A DNA stretch of 64,000 nt from Micavibrio aeruginosavorus. Its GTDB lineage: Bacteria > Pseudomonadota > Alphaproteobacteria > Micavibrionales > Micavibrionaceae. Position 1 is the stretch's first letter, and each line of letters begins with the position of its first letter. The notes beneath the pieces are model-generated. The model made no database searches and was not told the DNA's origin. It saw only the letters and a list, made by a program, of their open reading frames with translations. Position numbers and translations under genes: made by a program. Location of the stretch: assembly GCA_016432265.1 (NCBI GenBank), contig CP066681.1:1080342-1144341 (forward strand), written 5' to 3'. Positions 1 through 8,368 of the stretch are shown piece by piece.

Positions 1-526
1 GCCATTTTTCGAAAAACTCGCCGGGTACTTTTTCGATCTCCAGACCGAGGAGGTCTTTGACCTGACTGGAAAAGATGATAACGGCGATGCCGGAAGTAAA
101 GCCTGTGACAACTGGTTGGGGGATATACTTGATCCACGTTCCCAGCCTGGCAAACCCGGAGGCGATCAGGATCACTCCGGCCATCAATGTGGCTAGAACC
201 AGCCCGTCGTAGCCGTGTTGGGCAATCACATTAAAGATAACGACGACGAAGGCGCCGGTCGGGCCGCCGATCTGGTAACGGCTGCCGCCCAGCGCGGAAA
301 TCAGGAATCCCGCGACGACCAGCGTTATCAGCCCTTCTGTTGGCGTGGCACCGCTGGCGATCCCAAGAGCCATGGCCAACGGCAGGGCGACGATGGCGAC
401 GGTGAGGCCGGAGATCGAGTCAGAGCGCAGATTTTTAAGGCTATACCCTTGGCGGAGGATGGTTATCAGTTTGGGCACGAACAAGTGCCACCATGGGGAA
501 GCTACTGAAACAGAAGGATTTTTCAT
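1..526 (-). CDS. SulP family anion permease, N-terminal part (cut by window edge)
   Basis: Reading the minus strand from the ATG ending at 526 gives 175 uninterrupted codons that run off the window edge. The product is very hydrophobic from about residue 38 and carries typical SulP N-terminal segments: [20 protein letters not shown], then [12 protein letters not shown] and [12 protein letters not shown]. SulP proteins are inner-membrane transporters of sulfate, bicarbonate or other anions, normally about 500-570 residues with a C-terminal STAS domain. That domain would lie outside this window, so the substrate cannot be judged. The start is chosen because the preceding residues are ordinary SulP N-terminus and no earlier in-frame start is close. 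It is transcribed divergently from the methyltransferase at 647. Confidence 0.9.
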   Translation of the reverse strand, partial: MKNPSVSVASPWWHLFVPKLITILRQGYSLKNLRSDSISGLTVAIVALPLAMALGIASGATPTEGLITLVVAGFLISALGGSRYQIGGPTGAFVVVIFNVIAQHGYDGLVLATLMAGVILIASGFARLGTWIKYIPQPVVTGFTSGIAVIIFSSQVKDLLGLEIEKVPGEFFEKW

Positions 527-575
527 GCCATTGATCCTATACCTCTGGCTTGCGCGGCGGCAAGAGGGAATTTTA

Positions 576-604
576 TTGACACAAGATTCGCTCAAGGATA
601 ACGA
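576..604 (+). promoter_or_regulatory. Possible sigma-70 type promoter for the methyltransferase gene
   Basis: TTGACA at 576-581 is a perfect -35 hexamer. With a 17-base spacer it is followed by TAACGA at 599-604, a weak -10; TTATAG-like bases follow just after. It sits about 45 bases before the start at 647. The -35 is good and the -10 is poor, so this is only a candidate. Confidence 0.35.
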
Positions 605-646
605 TTATAGAAAATAAAGGGCGGGGATAATCAGAAGAGATTTTGC

Positions 647-1420
647 ATGGCGACAGCTTGGGACAGGGAGGACTTTGTAAACGCATGGAACCAGACATAT
701 GGTCTGGACATGAGCAAGGCGCCTATTCGTCCTGGTTTGATATTTCCCTTATTGGCCGAGAAAATTGCTTCATTTGAAAATCTGGTGCTTGCCGATCTTG
801 GCTGTGGTAACGGCAATCTGATACGTCATTTTTCCCGGACTGATTTTTCAAAATGGATCGGAGTTGATGGCGGTTCTGCTGTCATTAAATCAGCCGCTGA
901 TAACACCCGAGATTCGCGCGTTGAATATCAACATGCTGATTTAACCCGGCCGCTGGCCGTTGAAACGCATTCAGTGGATATTGTCACGAACGTATTTGTG
1001 ATTGAAGAGATACCATTTCAGGATCTCAAAGGAATGTTTGCCAACGTAAAAGATATTCTGAAGCCTGATGGTCGCGCCTTCTTCTTTACCAACCATCCAT
1101 CACATGCCTTGCTGCAGGATCTCGACGCTGTTCGCACCGGGCAACCGAATGCTAAATTTCCCGGCCATCAGGGATATTTTGATCATCAGGGAACGTCGTA
1201 TGTTTTATCAGTCATGAATGCGCAGGATAAACAGCCTGTCATGGCGAATTACCACCATAAAACCTTTTCGGATATTATGAATGCTGCCGCCTCAGCAGAC
1301 TTGCAACTGGTTGAAATGGGGGAAATTCCTCAAGGAGTTATCCGTCTTGATGACTGGAAAAACCATACTCCCAACGCGGGGGATAGTCCCCGTTTCCTGT
1401 ATTTACAGTTAAAAGCCTGA
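647..1420 (+). CDS. Class I SAM-dependent methyltransferase
   Basis: A 257-residue protein with a class I (Rossmann) methyltransferase core. Motif I is DLGCGNG at residues 50-56, followed by an acidic end of beta-2 at D74 (GVDGG) and a typical post-motif stretch DIVTNVFVIEEIP. The family transfers a methyl group from S-adenosylmethionine. The substrate cannot be read from sequence; the Methyltransf_11/25-like architecture is shared by small-molecule and biosynthetic methyltransferases. It stands alone between the divergent SulP gene and typA, so context gives no pathway. The start has a modest purine-rich site (AGAAGAGA) upstream. Confidence 0.85.
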   Translation: MATAWDREDFVNAWNQTYGLDMSKAPIRPGLIFPLLAEKIASFENLVLADLGCGNGNLIRHFSRTDFSKWIGVDGGSAVIKSAADNTRDSRVEYQHADLTRPLAVETHSVDIVTNVFVIEEIPFQDLKGMFANVKDILKPDGRAFFFTNHPSHALLQDLDAVRTGQPNAKFPGHQGYFDHQGTSYVLSVMNAQDKQPVMANYHHKTFSDIMNAAASADLQLVEMGEIPQGVIRLDDWKNHTPNAGDSPRFLYLQLKA

Positions 1421-1515
1421 TCTTTGGGCTTAAATTCACAATTTTCTAGCCTTTTTCAAGGCGTTCCGGTAGATAGTTCACGCGTTTTAACCCTTTTCAA
1501 GAATGCGTGTACTTA

Positions 1516-3363
1516 ATGTCCGTCGATAAAATCCGTAACATTGCCATTATTGCCCACGTCGACCATGGCAAAACCACTCTGGTCGATAACATCCTGAAAC
1601 AGTCAGGCACATTCCGTGAGAACCAGCAAGTCATGGAACGGGCGATGGATTCCAACGATTTGGAAAAGGAGCGCGGCATCACCATTCTGGCGAAATGTAC
1701 CGCCGTGCAGTGGAAAGATGTGCGCGTTAATGTGATTGATACGCCCGGCCATGCCGATTTTGGCGGGGAGGTCGAGCGCATCATGAATATGGCTGATGGT
1801 GTATTGTTGCTGGTTGATGCCGCCGAGAGCGTGTTGCCGCAGACCAAGTTTGTTTTGGGCAAGGCGCTGAAGCAAGGTCTGCGCCCGATTGTCGTGATCA
1901 ACAAGATCGATCGCCCCGATGCGCGCCCTGACGAAGTTCTCGACGAGATTTTTGACCTGTTCGTCTCGCTGGACGCCAACGACCAGCAACTCGACTTCCC
2001 GGTCGTTTACGCCTCGGGGCGCGATGGCTGGGCAGCGCTCAGCCTCGACGCGCCGCGTGAATCGCTGGCTCCGCTGATGGATCTGGTTGTTTCCCACGTG
2101 CCGGCTCCGGGCCTTAACCCGGATGCGCCTTTTACCATGCTGGCGACGCTGCTTGATCGTGATCCGTATCTGGGCCGTTGCCTGACCGGGCGCGTGACGT
2201 CAGGCCGGGCCAAGGTGAACATGCAGGTTAAGGCCATGAACCTGAACGGAGAAACGGTGGAAACCTTCCGCCTGACCAAGCTGATGTCGTTCCAGGGGTT
2301 GCAGCGCGTGCCTGTTGACAGCGTTGAGGCGGGGGATATTGTTTGCATCGCAGGCATGGCAAGCGCTTCGGTTTCCGATACGATTTGCGATGTGGCTGTG
2401 ACGGAACCTGTCCGGTCGACCCCCGTCGACCCGCCGACGATGTCGATCACGATCACCGTGAACGATTCCCCTTATGCAGGCACGGAAGGCAAAAAACTGA
2501 CATCGACGATGATCCGTGAACGCCTGATGGCTGAAGCGGAAACCAACGTGGCTATCCGCTTGACCGAGAGCGAGAGCAAGGATGCTTTCGAGGTGGCGGG
2601 CCGCGGCGAATTGCAGCTTGGCGTCCTGATCGAGAATATGCGTCGCGAAGGTTTTGAATTGTCGGTATCTCGTCCGCGCGTTCTGTTCAAACGCGATGAG
2701 AATGGCCAACTGCTGGAGCCGTATGAAGAAGTTTTCTGCGATGTGGACGAGGAATACACAGGCGTTGTTGTCGATAAGATGACGCAGCGTAAAGCCGAGA
2801 TGACCGATATGCGCCCTTCCGGCGCGGGCAAGATCCGCATTACGTTCAAAGCGCCGTCGCGTGGCCTGATTGGTTACCAGGGGCAATTCCTGACCGATAC
2901 GCGCGGTACGGGCGTGATGAACCGCTTGTTCCATTCTTATGGCCCTTATAAGGGTGAAATGGCGGGGCGTCGCAATGGCGCTCTTGTTTCAACCGACAAA
3001 GGTGAAGCGGTGGCCTACGCAATCTTCAATTTGCAGGATCGCGGCGTGATGTTTATCGGGCATGGCGACAAGGTGTATCAGGGGATGATCGTGGGCGAGA
3101 ACAGCCGCGACAACGATCTCGACATCAACGTCCTCAAGGGCAAGAAACTGACCAACGTGCGGGCCAGCGGAGCCGATGAGGCGGTCGTTCTGGTGCCGCC
3201 GCGCAAGATGAGCCTTGAAGACATGATTGCCTATATTAACGATGATGAGTTGGTCGAGGTTACACCAAAATCTTTGCGGCTGCGCAAGAGGTTCTTGAAT
3301 CCGACAGATCGTGAGATCGCTCGTAAAAAGGCGAACAAGGAACGTGAGGCGGGTGCAGCCTGA
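1516..3363 (+). CDS. typA: GTP-binding protein TypA/BipA
   Basis: A translational GTPase of about 615 residues, close to the usual 605-615. It binds the ribosome and is needed under stress or low temperature for 50S assembly and for translation of particular mRNAs. Visible motifs are G1 AHVDHGKT (residues 13-20), the G2 region RGITI, G3 DTPGHADF and G4 NKIDRPDA, followed by the EF-G-like domains and the TypA-specific C-terminus (GLIGYQGQFLTDTRG). I place the start at the ATG at 1516 (MSVDKIRN). The GTG at 1507 would add three residues not typical of the family. It converges with the SLOG-like gene, leaving 7 bases between the stops. Confidence 0.97.
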   Translation: MSVDKIRNIAIIAHVDHGKTTLVDNILKQSGTFRENQQVMERAMDSNDLEKERGITILAKCTAVQWKDVRVNVIDTPGHADFGGEVERIMNMADGVLLLVDAAESVLPQTKFVLGKALKQGLRPIVVINKIDRPDARPDEVLDEIFDLFVSLDANDQQLDFPVVYASGRDGWAALSLDAPRESLAPLMDLVVSHVPAPGLNPDAPFTMLATLLDRDPYLGRCLTGRVTSGRAKVNMQVKAMNLNGETVETFRLTKLMSFQGLQRVPVDSVEAGDIVCIAGMASASVSDTICDVAVTEPVRSTPVDPPTMSITITVNDSPYAGTEGKKLTSTMIRERLMAEAETNVAIRLTESESKDAFEVAGRGELQLGVLIENMRREGFELSVSRPRVLFKRDENGQLLEPYEEVFCDVDEEYTGVVVDKMTQRKAEMTDMRPSGAGKIRITFKAPSRGLIGYQGQFLTDTRGTGVMNRLFHSYGPYKGEMAGRRNGALVSTDKGEAVAYAIFNLQDRGVMFIGHGDKVYQGMIVGENSRDNDLDINVLKGKKLTNVRASGADEAVVLVPPRKMSLEDMIAYINDDELVEVTPKSLRLRKRFLNPTDREIARKKANKEREAGAA

Positions 3364-3370
3364 CGCGCCG

Positions 3371-3874
3371 TTAACGGTAATATTGCAAGAGCTTGACGCG
3401 TATTTCCCGCTTGCGCGCGCGCAGGGCGCATATTTCCATGTCTGCGCTGTCGTTGATCTGGAAGGCGATTATCTCATCGACATAATCGGTGACAGCCAGA
3501 TTGCGGGCCATGAGAGACTCCTGGTCGACCGCCGGGGCTTTCATAAATCTCAGGCTGCGCCTGTTTTTAATCTGCAGGTTGTAGAGCAGTTTTACCAACC
3601 TGTCGGCTTCATCTTTGCTGATGACGTAATTAAGGGCGCTTTTGAGAATATGGCTTTTGTAAGCTTCAAGCGGGCAGGGAAGTATGACTTCAATGTTCTC
3701 GGCGCGATTGTCCCACTTCAAGGCTTCTGCGATGGCGGCATGTTCGGCGCCGGGAGATGCCCCAGTATACAGCCTGTCGCCACGCTGTATGACTTGCCGG
3801 GTATATCGCCCGACATCTTCAGCGATGTCGTCCTGTATTGTTTTCCAGGTACCTAGTATGGCAACGCGACTCAT
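3371..3874 (-). CDS. SLOG/Rossmann-like nucleotide-binding protein, function unknown
   Basis: 167 residues. The N-terminus (SRVAILGTW) and TGASPGAE at residues 37-44, followed by an amphipathic helix AAIAEALK, look like the beta-strand and Gly-rich loop of the SLOG superfamily (LOG, DprA, TIR-associated nucleotide sensors). A second strand, EVILPCPLEAYKSH, matches the position after the loop in that fold. The C-terminal part (VDEIIAFQINDSADMEICAL) resembles the last SLOG strand and helix. This is fold-level recognition only; no ligand or enzyme activity can be assigned. The gene is single, facing typA, with no partner that would suggest a signalling or defence system. Confidence 0.65.
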   Translation of the reverse strand: MSRVAILGTWKTIQDDIAEDVGRYTRQVIQRGDRLYTGASPGAEHAAIAEALKWDNRAENIEVILPCPLEAYKSHILKSALNYVISKDEADRLVKLLYNLQIKNRRSLRFMKAPAVDQESLMARNLAVTDYVDEIIAFQINDSADMEICALRARKREIRVKLLQYYR

Positions 3875-3996
3875 GCGCCGGATTCTATCATTTTTCAGCG
3901 TTATTGAAAGACCTTGCAGGTTTTTTATGATCCGTGATGTGCAAAGGAGGGCATTATGGGCTCAATGCGTCGTCAGGGCGAGGAGGCTTTTAATGA

Positions 3997-5091
3997 CTAT
4001 GGTGTGCGTAAGGACTTGACCCATTGCCGGGCGTGCCTGTCTATCTGCTCTTGCAATGCCTCACGGCGGCCCGGGTCAGCCTTGTAGTCGAATATATCCA
4101 AATGGGCCTGCGATCTGCCTGAGAGTGCTTTTATGTATTCGGCTTCGTCGCCGTCATAGCCTTTCACGGTTTTTTCGTCGAGTCCTGTGACCACCACGCA
4201 CTCGGACATATGGCGGCGCGCTTCTGCGGGAAGGTCGCCAAGGTCGAAAGGCTTGCTTGTCATGATAACGGACAAGGTATCAAATCCGGCGTCTTTAAAG
4301 CGCGCATGCAGGCTATCCTGGCACCCTGATTTGTGAGGCTTGCTGCCGAGGATATGGGCGACACCGGCTTGTTGTATGTATAATTGCGCGCCCGTTTGCT
4401 GCAGGTGCTTTTGCGCTTCGTGCGTCATGACAAGATTGCGGATTTTAAAGTCATATGCGCTGGTTCCTTCCTGTCCTTGAGTGCTGTCCCGCCAGCCTGG
4501 CGGGTTGTCTTTCATAATCTGGCCTGTGATGGGATCCTTGGCATCAAGATCCTCGCTGGCGGTTTCGGCGGCGTCAGTAAAACGGGTTGGAATCTCGGCG
4601 CGACGGCAGAAATCCAGTTGTGTATGTCGCGCGACAGGAGCCGAGGCCGGATTGATGTAAGCCAGATAGGTTATCAGTGCCGTTTGCCCTGAAGGGTCAT
4701 CTGTATTCAGGCGGTATTTTTCCTCAGGCGTCAGTCGTGCGCCGGTTTCGATGGTTTCAATCACGCGGGCTGGCGTGGTTCCGGCAATCTCCATGCCGTA
4801 GGCCAACCCCCGGGGTCTTCGGGTGTTCAGTTTCTGTAGCAAGAGGGTTTGAAGGATTTTGTGCGAGGGTAATTCATGATTCTCGCCGACCAATACCACC
4901 AGCGGTCGTTCGTTCAGCGAAGCGCTGACTTTCTCAATGCGCTCCACGATGGCGGCTACGGCAGGGCGCAGGTTCATGGGCTGGCTGGTGCAGGAGATAA
5001 TCTCAGCGCCGTTTTGCGCCGCATCGTCCAGGGTAAACGGCAGGATTTCGGCGGAGCATAGTTTCTTGAGCCAGTTTTTGATTATGCGCAT
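3997..5091 (-). CDS. ChaN/TIKI-superfamily-like protein, function unknown
   Basis: 364 residues from the ATG at 5091; a TTG at 5121 would add ten residues but is a weaker start. A central segment VVLVGENHELPSHK (GENH at about residues 69-72) resembles the GE-x-H motif at the start of ChaN (haem-binding lipoprotein), EreA and TraB/TIKI proteins. Near the C-terminus QQAGVAHILGSK resembles the later G/A-x-x-H-x-x-G motif of the same fold. No signal peptide or lipobox is evident. If correct it is a cytosolic member of that superfamily, which includes hydrolases and haem binders. The assignment rests on two short motifs, so function stays open. Confidence 0.5.
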   Translation of the reverse strand: MRIIKNWLKKLCSAEILPFTLDDAAQNGAEIISCTSQPMNLRPAVAAIVERIEKVSASLNERPLVVLVGENHELPSHKILQTLLLQKLNTRRPRGLAYGMEIAGTTPARVIETIETGARLTPEEKYRLNTDDPSGQTALITYLAYINPASAPVARHTQLDFCRRAEIPTRFTDAAETASEDLDAKDPITGQIMKDNPPGWRDSTQGQEGTSAYDFKIRNLVMTHEAQKHLQQTGAQLYIQQAGVAHILGSKPHKSGCQDSLHARFKDAGFDTLSVIMTSKPFDLGDLPAEARRHMSECVVVTGLDEKTVKGYDGDEAEYIKALSGRSQAHLDIFDYKADPGRREALQEQIDRHARQWVKSLRTP

Positions 5092-5406
5092 ATATTTAAC
5101 ATAAAACACTAACAAGGGCAATGAATTAAGGCCTGTGCGGTTAAATGTATTGGAATATCAGTCCCTTGAATTACAGAGCGCGGGTTTTACGGTTCTAATC
5201 GGCGCTATCGGGCAAGGCGCCGACATCCTATCGGGGGTCTTTTCATGGCGAGGCCTTACCCTCTATCGTCTCTGGTGAGAAAGCTTCCCTCTGAAGAGCC
5301 GCGGGGTATGTCTTTAGGGGCGGATAGCCGTCGTATGGTGGCAAGCCCGTAGAATCAGATTATAAATATGAAAGATAAGAACAGACGAGCGAATACAGGA
5401 GTTTTG
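5092..5406. other. 315-bp intergenic region with potential RNA structure
   Basis: No credible coding sequence. On the plus strand TCGGCGC (5199-5205) and GCGCCGA (5217-5223) form a perfect 7-bp stem with an 11-base loop, followed by CTTCCCTCTGAAG and a TACCC...GGGTA pairing. The stretch 5190-5350 is G/C-rich compared with its flanks and leads straight into the PepSY gene, so it could be a structured leader or a small RNA. It does not match a riboswitch class that I recognise. Confidence 0.3.
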
Positions 5407-5979
5407 ATGATGTTGATGAAAGGTTATCGCGGATGGTTGCTATTGGCCGGGCTTGCTGTTTTAGGACTGATGGCGGTTGTTCCGGCGAATGCGGATACGG
5501 CAAAACTCTCAATGGCTGAAGCGCGCGCGGCCGCTCTTGAAAAAGAGGAAGGCAAGGTCGTTGATGTTGAAAAATACAAGGCGGATGATGATGAGATACT
5601 TGTTTTCTATATCGAAAAAGAAGACGGGAAGGTCATGAAGGTAGAAGTCGGGAGGCAGGCGGCCAAAGTGCTGAAATCGCAACTCGATTATATCAAGGCT
5701 GATACACCGTTGCCTGAAGGGTCTATAAAATTGACGCAGGCGCGTGAGATTGCCAAAAGCCATGTGGCAAGATTGAGCGGCATGCCTGATCGTCCGGTTG
5801 CGCTGGGGGCAAAACTTACGCTTCATGCGGATAAGCCTGTTTACTACTTCAAGGTAAGCGTGGGGAAAACGACCTACGATGTGAAAGTGGCGCCGGAAGA
5901 CGGCAAGGTTGTGTCGGCGGTTAACAAACAAACGGGGGCAGAATTGAAGGAACCAAGTTCCGCGCCGGTCAAGCCATGA
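5407..5979 (+). CDS. Exported protein with two PepSY-type domains
   Basis: 190 residues from the ATG at 5407, which has AGGAG five bases upstream; an earlier ATG at 5368 lacks such a site. A signal peptide (hydrophobic WLLLAGLAVLGLMAVV, cleavage probably after PANA) directs it to the periplasm. Two PepSY-like repeats follow, each beginning with an S/T-x-A-x-A-R-x-x-A helix (LSMAEARAAALEKE and IKLTQAREIAKSH) and ending in a beta-hairpin with GKV. PepSY domains occur in peptidase propeptides and in small periplasmic proteins that are thought to inhibit proteases or sense envelope state. It is a paralogue of the protein at 10641. A DUF350 gene follows after about 120 bases. Confidence 0.85.
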   Translation: MMLMKGYRGWLLLAGLAVLGLMAVVPANADTAKLSMAEARAAALEKEEGKVVDVEKYKADDDEILVFYIEKEDGKVMKVEVGRQAAKVLKSQLDYIKADTPLPEGSIKLTQAREIAKSHVARLSGMPDRPVALGAKLTLHADKPVYYFKVSVGKTTYDVKVAPEDGKVVSAVNKQTGAELKEPSSAPVKP

Positions 5980-6099
5980 GGATATGAACGCGGGGATGGT
6001 TTGATTTTTCTCAATACCCATCCGGCGCACTCTTCTATAACCTACAAAGAAACGGCGGGAACCCGTGTTTCCACCTTCGCAAGTCAACAGGAAACATCC

Positions 6100-6984
6100 A
6101 TGAATTTGATATATTGGGATCATTATTATAACGGCGTTCTGCTTTTGAACCTGGCTATTGTTGTTGGGGTTCTGGTGTCGCTCAAATTTTTTTCGGCGGC
6201 GATCATCCACGTCAATCCGACCAGAGAGTTGTCCGTCAGGGATAACCCGGCTTTCGGTATTTCTCTGGCCGGTGCGACGCTGGCGATTGCCATTATGCTG
6301 GGCGGGGCGATTTACGGCAGTCCGGAGAATAATCTGATGCACTCTTTGATGGCTGTTGCCGGGCTGGGGTTGCTGGGAATTTTGCTGATGACGATCACGC
6401 GGTTGATTTTCACCAAGGTGACGTTGCCGGCTATATCGCTGCGCGCGGAGATTCTTGCCGGTAACAAGGCGGTGGCGATTGCTGATGCCGGCAACGTGAT
6501 TGCGGCGGCGATCATTGTTTATGTTGTCATGATATGGGTGCCCGGCTATTCCATCGAGTCCATGCTCGCTTTGCTCGGTGGTTATGCCATTTCGCAGATC
6601 TTCCTGACGGCCTTGACCGTGGCGCGGATCAAGGTGTTCGCTAAAGTGCGGCAAGGCGATTGCCTGCAAACGCAATTGAAACAGGGCAATATCGCGATTG
6701 GGTTGCGTTTCGCCGGACAGAAGATCGGTACGGCGCTGGCGATGAGCACCGCCGCGCATATCGTGGTTTATGAAGAGTACAGCGTTCTGCCGATTCTGCT
6801 GGCGTGGATGGTCGCATCGGCCATCGTCGTGGCGGTTTGGGAGGCCCTGTGTCTGGTAGCGCAAAGAATTATCTTGCCGGGGATGGATTTGAACCACGAG
6901 GTCATTCAGGACAAAAATATAGCTGTCGGCGTATTGCAGGCGGTGATCTGCATCAGCATCGGCTTGCTGATTTCTCAGCTTTAA
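6100..6984 (+). CDS. DUF350 family integral membrane protein
   Basis: 294 residues from the ATG at 6100, which has AGGAA at 6089-6093; upstream in-frame TTG codons have no site. The protein has about eight hydrophobic segments arranged as two similar halves. Each half has the DUF350 pattern of a long helix, a polar R/D-containing loop (RELSVRDNPAFGISLAGA; NHEVIQDKNIAVGVLQAV) and a Gly-rich helix. DUF350 proteins are small inner-membrane proteins often tied to envelope stress or glutathionylspermidine-like operons. Their activity is not established. It lies between the PepSY gene and the beta-CASP nuclease, all on the same strand and possibly co-transcribed. Confidence 0.85.
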   Translation: MNLIYWDHYYNGVLLLNLAIVVGVLVSLKFFSAAIIHVNPTRELSVRDNPAFGISLAGATLAIAIMLGGAIYGSPENNLMHSLMAVAGLGLLGILLMTITRLIFTKVTLPAISLRAEILAGNKAVAIADAGNVIAAAIIVYVVMIWVPGYSIESMLALLGGYAISQIFLTALTVARIKVFAKVRQGDCLQTQLKQGNIAIGLRFAGQKIGTALAMSTAAHIVVYEEYSVLPILLAWMVASAIVVAVWEALCLVAQRIILPGMDLNHEVIQDKNIAVGVLQAVICISIGLLISQL

Positions 6985-7003
6985 CGCCGGATGGGGTTTG
7001 TTT

Positions 7004-8368
7004 ATGAAACTTACCTTTCTTGGGGCCGCCGGAACAGTCACGGGATCCAAATATCTCCTCGAAGAAGAGGGGGCGCGCGTTCTGATCGATTGTGGATTGT
7101 TTCAAGGGCAGAAGGAACTACGACTGCTGAACTGGGCGGAATTGCCTTTCAATCCATCCGGCATTGACGCCATATTGCTGACCCATGCTCATATAGATCA
7201 TAGCGGTTATATCCCCAGGCTGGTGAAATCTGGTTTTTCCGGCCCGGTTTACTGTTCCAAGGCGACGTTCGATCTGTGCCGCATTTTGCTGCCGGATTCT
7301 GGTTTTTTGCAGGAAGAGGACGCCGCTGCCGCCAATAGCCATGGCTGGACTGCTCACCGTCCGGCGATGCCGCTTTACACCGAGGCTGAAGCTGAGGCTT
7401 GTCTTGAGTATTTCAGGCCCGTGCCGTTCGGTCAGCCGGTTCATATAGATGAGGGTCTTCGTTTCACCCTGCATCGCGCCGGGCATATTCTGGGTGCCTC
7501 TTTTATTCGCGTGGCGGGGGAGACATCCTCAATCTTGTTCTCGGGCGATATAGGCCGTCTGCATAACCCGGTGATGAAGCCGCCAGCCACGATACAGGAT
7601 GCCGATTATATCGTCGTTGAATCCACATACGGCGACCGCCTCCATAACACCGACGACCCGACCGAGGATTTATATAAAATCATTCATCGCACTATTGCCC
7701 GAGGCGGGAATCTGATTATCCCGGCGTTTGCTGTCGGTCGGGCGCAGGCCTTGCTCTACCATCTTTATGTGCTTAAAAGCGAACGTCGTATCCCCGACAT
7801 ACCGATCTACCTCGACAGCCCGATGGCTATTCGCGCCACCGATCTCCTTCTTGAGCACATGAACGATCATCGACTCTCGCAGGAAGAATGCGATGCGGTG
7901 TGCAGTATTGCGCAATATGCGCGCACGTCCGAGGAATCGAAAGCGATCAATCAGAACCGCCATAACGGTGTGCCGAAAATCATTATCTCCGCAAGCGGCA
8001 TGGCGACAGGCGGGCGTATCCTGCATCATCTGAAGCATTATCTGGGCGATCCGCGCAATACGATCTTGCTGTCCGGCTATCAGGCGGCGGGAACGCGTGG
8101 CGACCGTTTGGCGCGGGGTGAGACCGAAATCAAGATTCACGGCGCGATGTGGCCGGTCAAGGCCGAAGTGGCGATGCTGGACAGCATGTCGGCGCATGCC
8201 GATTATAGTGAACTGTTATCATGGCTGGGGCATGTCCATGATGCGCCGCGCCGCGTTTTCGTCACTCATGGTGAAAAAAACGCGGCGGAAGCGATGAAGG
8301 GCCACATAGAAGAGGCGTTTGGCTGGAACGTCAGCGTCCCGGCTTACCTTGAGGAAGCCGATCTTTGA
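7004..8368 (+). CDS. Beta-CASP metallo-beta-lactamase RNA-processing nuclease
   Basis: 454 residues from the ATG at 7004, preceded by GGATGGGG. The metal-binding motif HAHIDH lies at residues 61-66, followed by GHILGAS, FSGDIG, the beta-CASP segment with SASGMATGGRILHHL, and a C-terminal RMMBL part with SMSAHADYSELL and THGE. This is the layout of prokaryotic CPSF73-like nucleases, zinc-dependent endo/exoribonucleases of the cytoplasm. Such proteins act in RNA turnover or 5' end processing; the RNase J-specific C-terminal domain is absent. The end overlaps the convergent DEAD-box helicase gene by 25 bases. Confidence 0.92.
   Translation: MKLTFLGAAGTVTGSKYLLEEEGARVLIDCGLFQGQKELRLLNWAELPFNPSGIDAILLTHAHIDHSGYIPRLVKSGFSGPVYCSKATFDLCRILLPDSGFLQEEDAAAANSHGWTAHRPAMPLYTEAEAEACLEYFRPVPFGQPVHIDEGLRFTLHRAGHILGASFIRVAGETSSILFSGDIGRLHNPVMKPPATIQDADYIVVESTYGDRLHNTDDPTEDLYKIIHRTIARGGNLIIPAFAVGRAQALLYHLYVLKSERRIPDIPIYLDSPMAIRATDLLLEHMNDHRLSQEECDAVCSIAQYARTSEESKAINQNRHNGVPKIIISASGMATGGRILHHLKHYLGDPRNTILLSGYQAAGTRGDRLARGETEIKIHGAMWPVKAEVAMLDSMSAHADYSELLSWLGHVHDAPRRVFVTHGEKNAAEAMKGHIEEAFGWNVSVPAYLEEADL

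Noticed and set aside
5509-7050. A 513-codon open frame on the minus strand opposite the PepSY and DUF350 genes
   Set aside because: Rich in His, Arg, Gln and Asn as expected for antisense DNA of a G/C-rich gene; the plus-strand genes have clear family matches.
8344-8368. Frameshift between beta-CASP and helicase genes
   Set aside because: The 25-base overlap is between convergent genes and both products end normally.
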